A stretch of DNA of 64,000 bases from Pseudomonas lurida (lineage in GTDB: Bacteria > Pseudomonadota > Gammaproteobacteria > Pseudomonadales > Pseudomonadaceae): positions 2,897,501 to 2,961,500 of the forward strand of contig NZ_PDJB01000001.1 in NCBI RefSeq assembly GCF_002563895.1, written 5' to 3'. Below the pieces are notes generated by a model that saw only the letters and a program-made list of their open reading frames with translations, made no database searches and had not been told where the DNA came from. Position numbers and translations under genes: made by a program. Positions 61,816-64,000 of the stretch are shown piece by piece. How positions within the stretch are numbered: the stretch's first letter is position 1; every line of letters starts with the position of its first letter.

Positions 61816-63168
61816 TCAGGGCTGGCGGGATACGTACAGATTCACCCCGATACAGACCAGCAAGGCGAACGCAGACAACAGCATTGCGTTCGCCATCCCT
61901 TGCGAGAACGACGCCACGTCATCATGCGCAATCAATATTCCCGAGACGGCAACGCCTAACACGCCGCCCAACTGCCTGGCAGAAGCCATCAACCCCGAGG
62001 CGATCCCTGCATCGTGCTGGGATACAGACGACAACATCGAATTGGTAATGGACGGCACCGACATTGCGCTGCCAATGCCGACCAGCATCAGTGCGCCATT
62101 GAGCAGCCATGGGGAGGCTTGCGCCGTGATTTGCGACAGTACGAGAAAACCTGCGATCTGAACGCTAAAGCCCGTGGTGATGATGCGTGTGGCGCTGAAG
62201 CGTTTGGCGAAGCGTGAGGAGAGCAGGGTTGAAAGGGTCAGCACCGCCGTCAAGGGGATGAATGACACCCCGGTTTTGAACGCGTCGTAGTGCAGGAAGG
62301 TTTGAAAGTAGATACTGAACACGAACACTGCGCCATAAAACGTCAAATTGATCGCAGCACCGGCCAGCGCCATGCTGCCGAGCACTTTATTGCGGGCAAG
62401 GCGTGTCGGTAGCATGGGATCCTTGACGTGACGTTCGATCACAACGAACGCTGCCGCACAGGCCAGCGCAACAGCCATGGATGTCAGCGTCTCAGCGCTC
62501 CAGCCTTGCGCACTCGACTCGGTCAAGCCGTAGGTTAAGGATGCAAGGCACACAGCAATACTGATCTGGCCCGGAATATCGATGTGTTTATCGACCCGAG
62601 GGGATGCGGGTGCGTAGCGCAGGATCAGCATGATCGCCAGCAGACCGATTGGAATATTCAGCAGAAAGACACTTCGCCATCCAAAGTACTCGATCATCAA
62701 ACCACCGATTACCGGCCCGGCAGCCAGCGCTATTCCGCCGCAAGCCCCCCAGAGCGCGACGGCAGATCGACGTCGGTCCGGGTCTTGAAATGACACACGG
62801 ATCAGCGTCAATGAAGTGGGGATCAGCAACGCGGCTCCGATGCCCTGGATCACCCGCATCGTGATCAGGACACTCATGCTGTTGGCCAAGCCGCAGCCGA
62901 TGGAGGCTAGGGTAAATATCGCAAAGCCCGCGGCGAAAACGGATTTTGCCCCCCATTTGTCACTCCAGGCTCCCCCCAGGATCAGCAAGGCAGAGAAGGG
63001 CAAGGCATAACTGTTAATGACCCACTGAAGGCCGGTGAGGTCGGCGTTAAAGGCGGCTTTCAGGGCTCCCAGCCCGACGTTCACTACGCTGACGTCGAGT
63101 TGCACGACAAGAAAGCCCAGGCAGGCAGCGATTAAGATGGCGCGTAACGAAGCAGGAGTTTGAATCAT
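61816..63168 (-). CDS. MFS drug exporter, DHA2 (EmrB/QacA) type
   Basis: A 450-residue protein with 14 predicted membrane segments. TM1 carries 'LDVSVVNVGL' (motif D1 of DHA2) near residue 24, loop 2-3 'GGAWSDKWGAKSVF' near 65, and the antiporter motif C 'GGIALAAGPVIGGLMIEYFG' near 144-163. Probably exports drugs or toxic metabolites by proton antiport; substrate unknown. The start MIQTPASLRAILIA is taken as the first ATG. Confidence 0.9.
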   Translation of the reverse strand: MIQTPASLRAILIAACLGFLVVQLDVSVVNVGLGALKAAFNADLTGLQWVINSYALPFSALLILGGAWSDKWGAKSVFAAGFAIFTLASIGCGLANSMSVLITMRVIQGIGAALLIPTSLTLIRVSFQDPDRRRSAVALWGACGGIALAAGPVIGGLMIEYFGWRSVFLLNIPIGLLAIMLILRYAPASPRVDKHIDIPGQISIAVCLASLTYGLTESSAQGWSAETLTSMAVALACAAAFVVIERHVKDPMLPTRLARNKVLGSMALAGAAINLTFYGAVFVFSIYFQTFLHYDAFKTGVSFIPLTAVLTLSTLLSSRFAKRFSATRIITTGFSVQIAGFLVLSQITAQASPWLLNGALMLVGIGSAMSVPSITNSMLSSVSQHDAGIASGLMASARQLGGVLGVAVSGILIAHDDVASFSQGMANAMLLSAFALLVCIGVNLYVSRQP

Positions 63169-63267
63169 GGCATTTGTGTTTCACAGCCTGTGGCAGGTCA
63201 GGGTTGAGGCGATTGACCCAGGCCATGGCATGCCTGGCGTGAACCAGGCACGCACAGTGGCGAGGGC

Positions 63268-63882
63268 TTACACGAACTGCAATACGTCGTTCACGGCTTT
63301 ACGCGGTTTTTGTGGCCAGTTGGCCGAGCCCGGGTAGCCAACGGTGATCAACATCACAGGTACTTCTTCCTCCGACAGACCGAACTCCTTGGCCACCGCA
63401 GCCTGATCGAACCCGATCATGGGGGTCGATACCAGGCCTTGGCCCTTGGCGGCCAACATCAGGGTCATCGCGGCAAGCGAGCCAGAGCGAATGGCTTCGT
63501 CGCGCTGCAATTGAGCGTTTTCCTGGTACATGCCTTGGGCCGCACCCACCCACATGTCGTAGATCGACTGGTCAATGATTCCGGCATCCAGGGTCGGCTT
63601 CAATGCGGCAGGCAGGGTGACATGCGGGTTCAGGGTGCCGCAGACAATAAACGTCACGGCGGCGTCCATGATCTTTTGCTGGCCGAATGCCAATGGCAGC
63701 AGGCGCGCTTTGGCTTCGGTGCTGCGTACGGCCAGGAACTTCCAGTTTTGCAGGTTGAAAGCGGAAGGGGCGTGGGTGGCCAGGTTGACCAGCTCGGCGA
63801 CCTGGGCGTCCGTCAAGGAGCGTTCAGTGTCGTAGCTGTTGGCGGAAATGCGGGACTTAATTACTTCGGCGATAACGGACAT
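63268..63882 (-). CDS. Nitroreductase-family FMN protein
   Basis: A 204-residue flavoprotein starting MSVIAEVIKSRISANSYDTE. It has 'LVNLATHAPSAFNLQNWKFL' (FMN contacts, near 31-50) and the C-terminal 'VPVMLITVGYPGSANWPQKP RK' pattern of nitroreductases. Members reduce nitro compounds, quinones or enals with NAD(P)H. The ATG at 63882 has AGAGATCACC upstream. It lies about 100 bases upstream of the DHA2 exporter gene on the same strand. Confidence 0.88.
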   Translation of the reverse strand: MSVIAEVIKSRISANSYDTERSLTDAQVAELVNLATHAPSAFNLQNWKFLAVRSTEAKARLLPLAFGQQKIMDAAVTFIVCGTLNPHVTLPAALKPTLDAGIIDQSIYDMWVGAAQGMYQENAQLQRDEAIRSGSLAAMTLMLAAKGQGLVSTPMIGFDQAAVAKEFGLSEEEVPVMLITVGYPGSANWPQKPRKAVNDVLQFV

Positions 63883-63952
63883 GGTGATCTCTGTGCGGGC
63901 GGGTGATGCGCAGGACACGGTTGTCACTCTTGAGCCTGCGCCCTGTTTCAAC

Positions 63953-64000
63953 TCAGCGGCTGAAGCCGTCGAATGGCGTCATGTAGACGGCGCCGAACGG
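63953..64000 (-). CDS. Partial CDS, last 15 codons
   Basis: The minus strand from 64000 reads PFGAVYMTPFDGFSR and a TGA at 63953-63955, open to the right edge. It lies about 70 bases upstream of the nitroreductase start, in the same direction. Too short to identify. Confidence 0.4.
   Translation of the reverse strand, partial: PFGAVYMTPFDGFSR

Overview
The window reads as a chromosomal stretch of a Pseudomonas of the P. fluorescens group. This rests on high GC and codon use, REP-type palindromes of the fluorescens kind, and a recognisable set of Pseudomonas genes: MexEF-OprN-type efflux, Ku/LigD, efeUOBM, benABCDK with an OprD-type porin, LpxO, AzoR, YbiT and a DUF2790 protein. No rRNA, tRNA, CRISPR array, prophage or intact insertion sequence was recognised. 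Gene names come from remembered family sequences and visible motifs; no database search was possible.

Layout. 0-14 kb is core-like: a nicotinamide riboside module (pnuC, nadR-like kinase), a chemoreceptor, uppP, a 0.5 kb non-coding dispersed element, azoR, a secreted hydrolase, two MFS transporters, ybiT and a methyltransferase. 14-24.6 kb holds envelope and DNA repair genes: Wzz-like chain-length protein, LpxO, the ligD-ku end-joining pair, a PQQ-type sugar dehydrogenase, a TetR operon with a palindromic operator, and pssA. 24.6-29 kb is the efeUOBM iron uptake operon behind a good Fur-box match.

29-33.3 kb is an accessory insertion. An intact AraC gene is followed by two orphan genes, a decayed copy of the oprN terminator, a 3' fragment of a second AraC gene (238 bp identical to the first), a low-GC MFS transporter and the intact terminator. 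33.4-39.3 kb is mexEF-oprN, with a 17-bp palindrome upstream. 39.7-47.3 kb is a cassette of TonB receptor, peptide-type binding lipoprotein, two permeases and a fused double ATPase, with unknown substrate.

47.7-55.1 kb is the benzoate locus: benR, two BenR/XylS-type half-sites spaced exactly 21 bp, then benABCD, benK and an OprD-family porin. Together these import benzoate and convert it to catechol; catechol ring cleavage genes are not in the window. 55-58.4 kb holds regulators and a short-chain dehydrogenase. 58.4-61.8 kb is a decayed, orphan-rich zone: three small hypothetical genes interspersed with imperfect hairpins, a LysR pseudogene, a DUF4239 gene, and fragments of gfa-like and frmA-like formaldehyde genes. 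The window ends with a DHA2-type MFS exporter, a nitroreductase and the last 15 codons of another gene.
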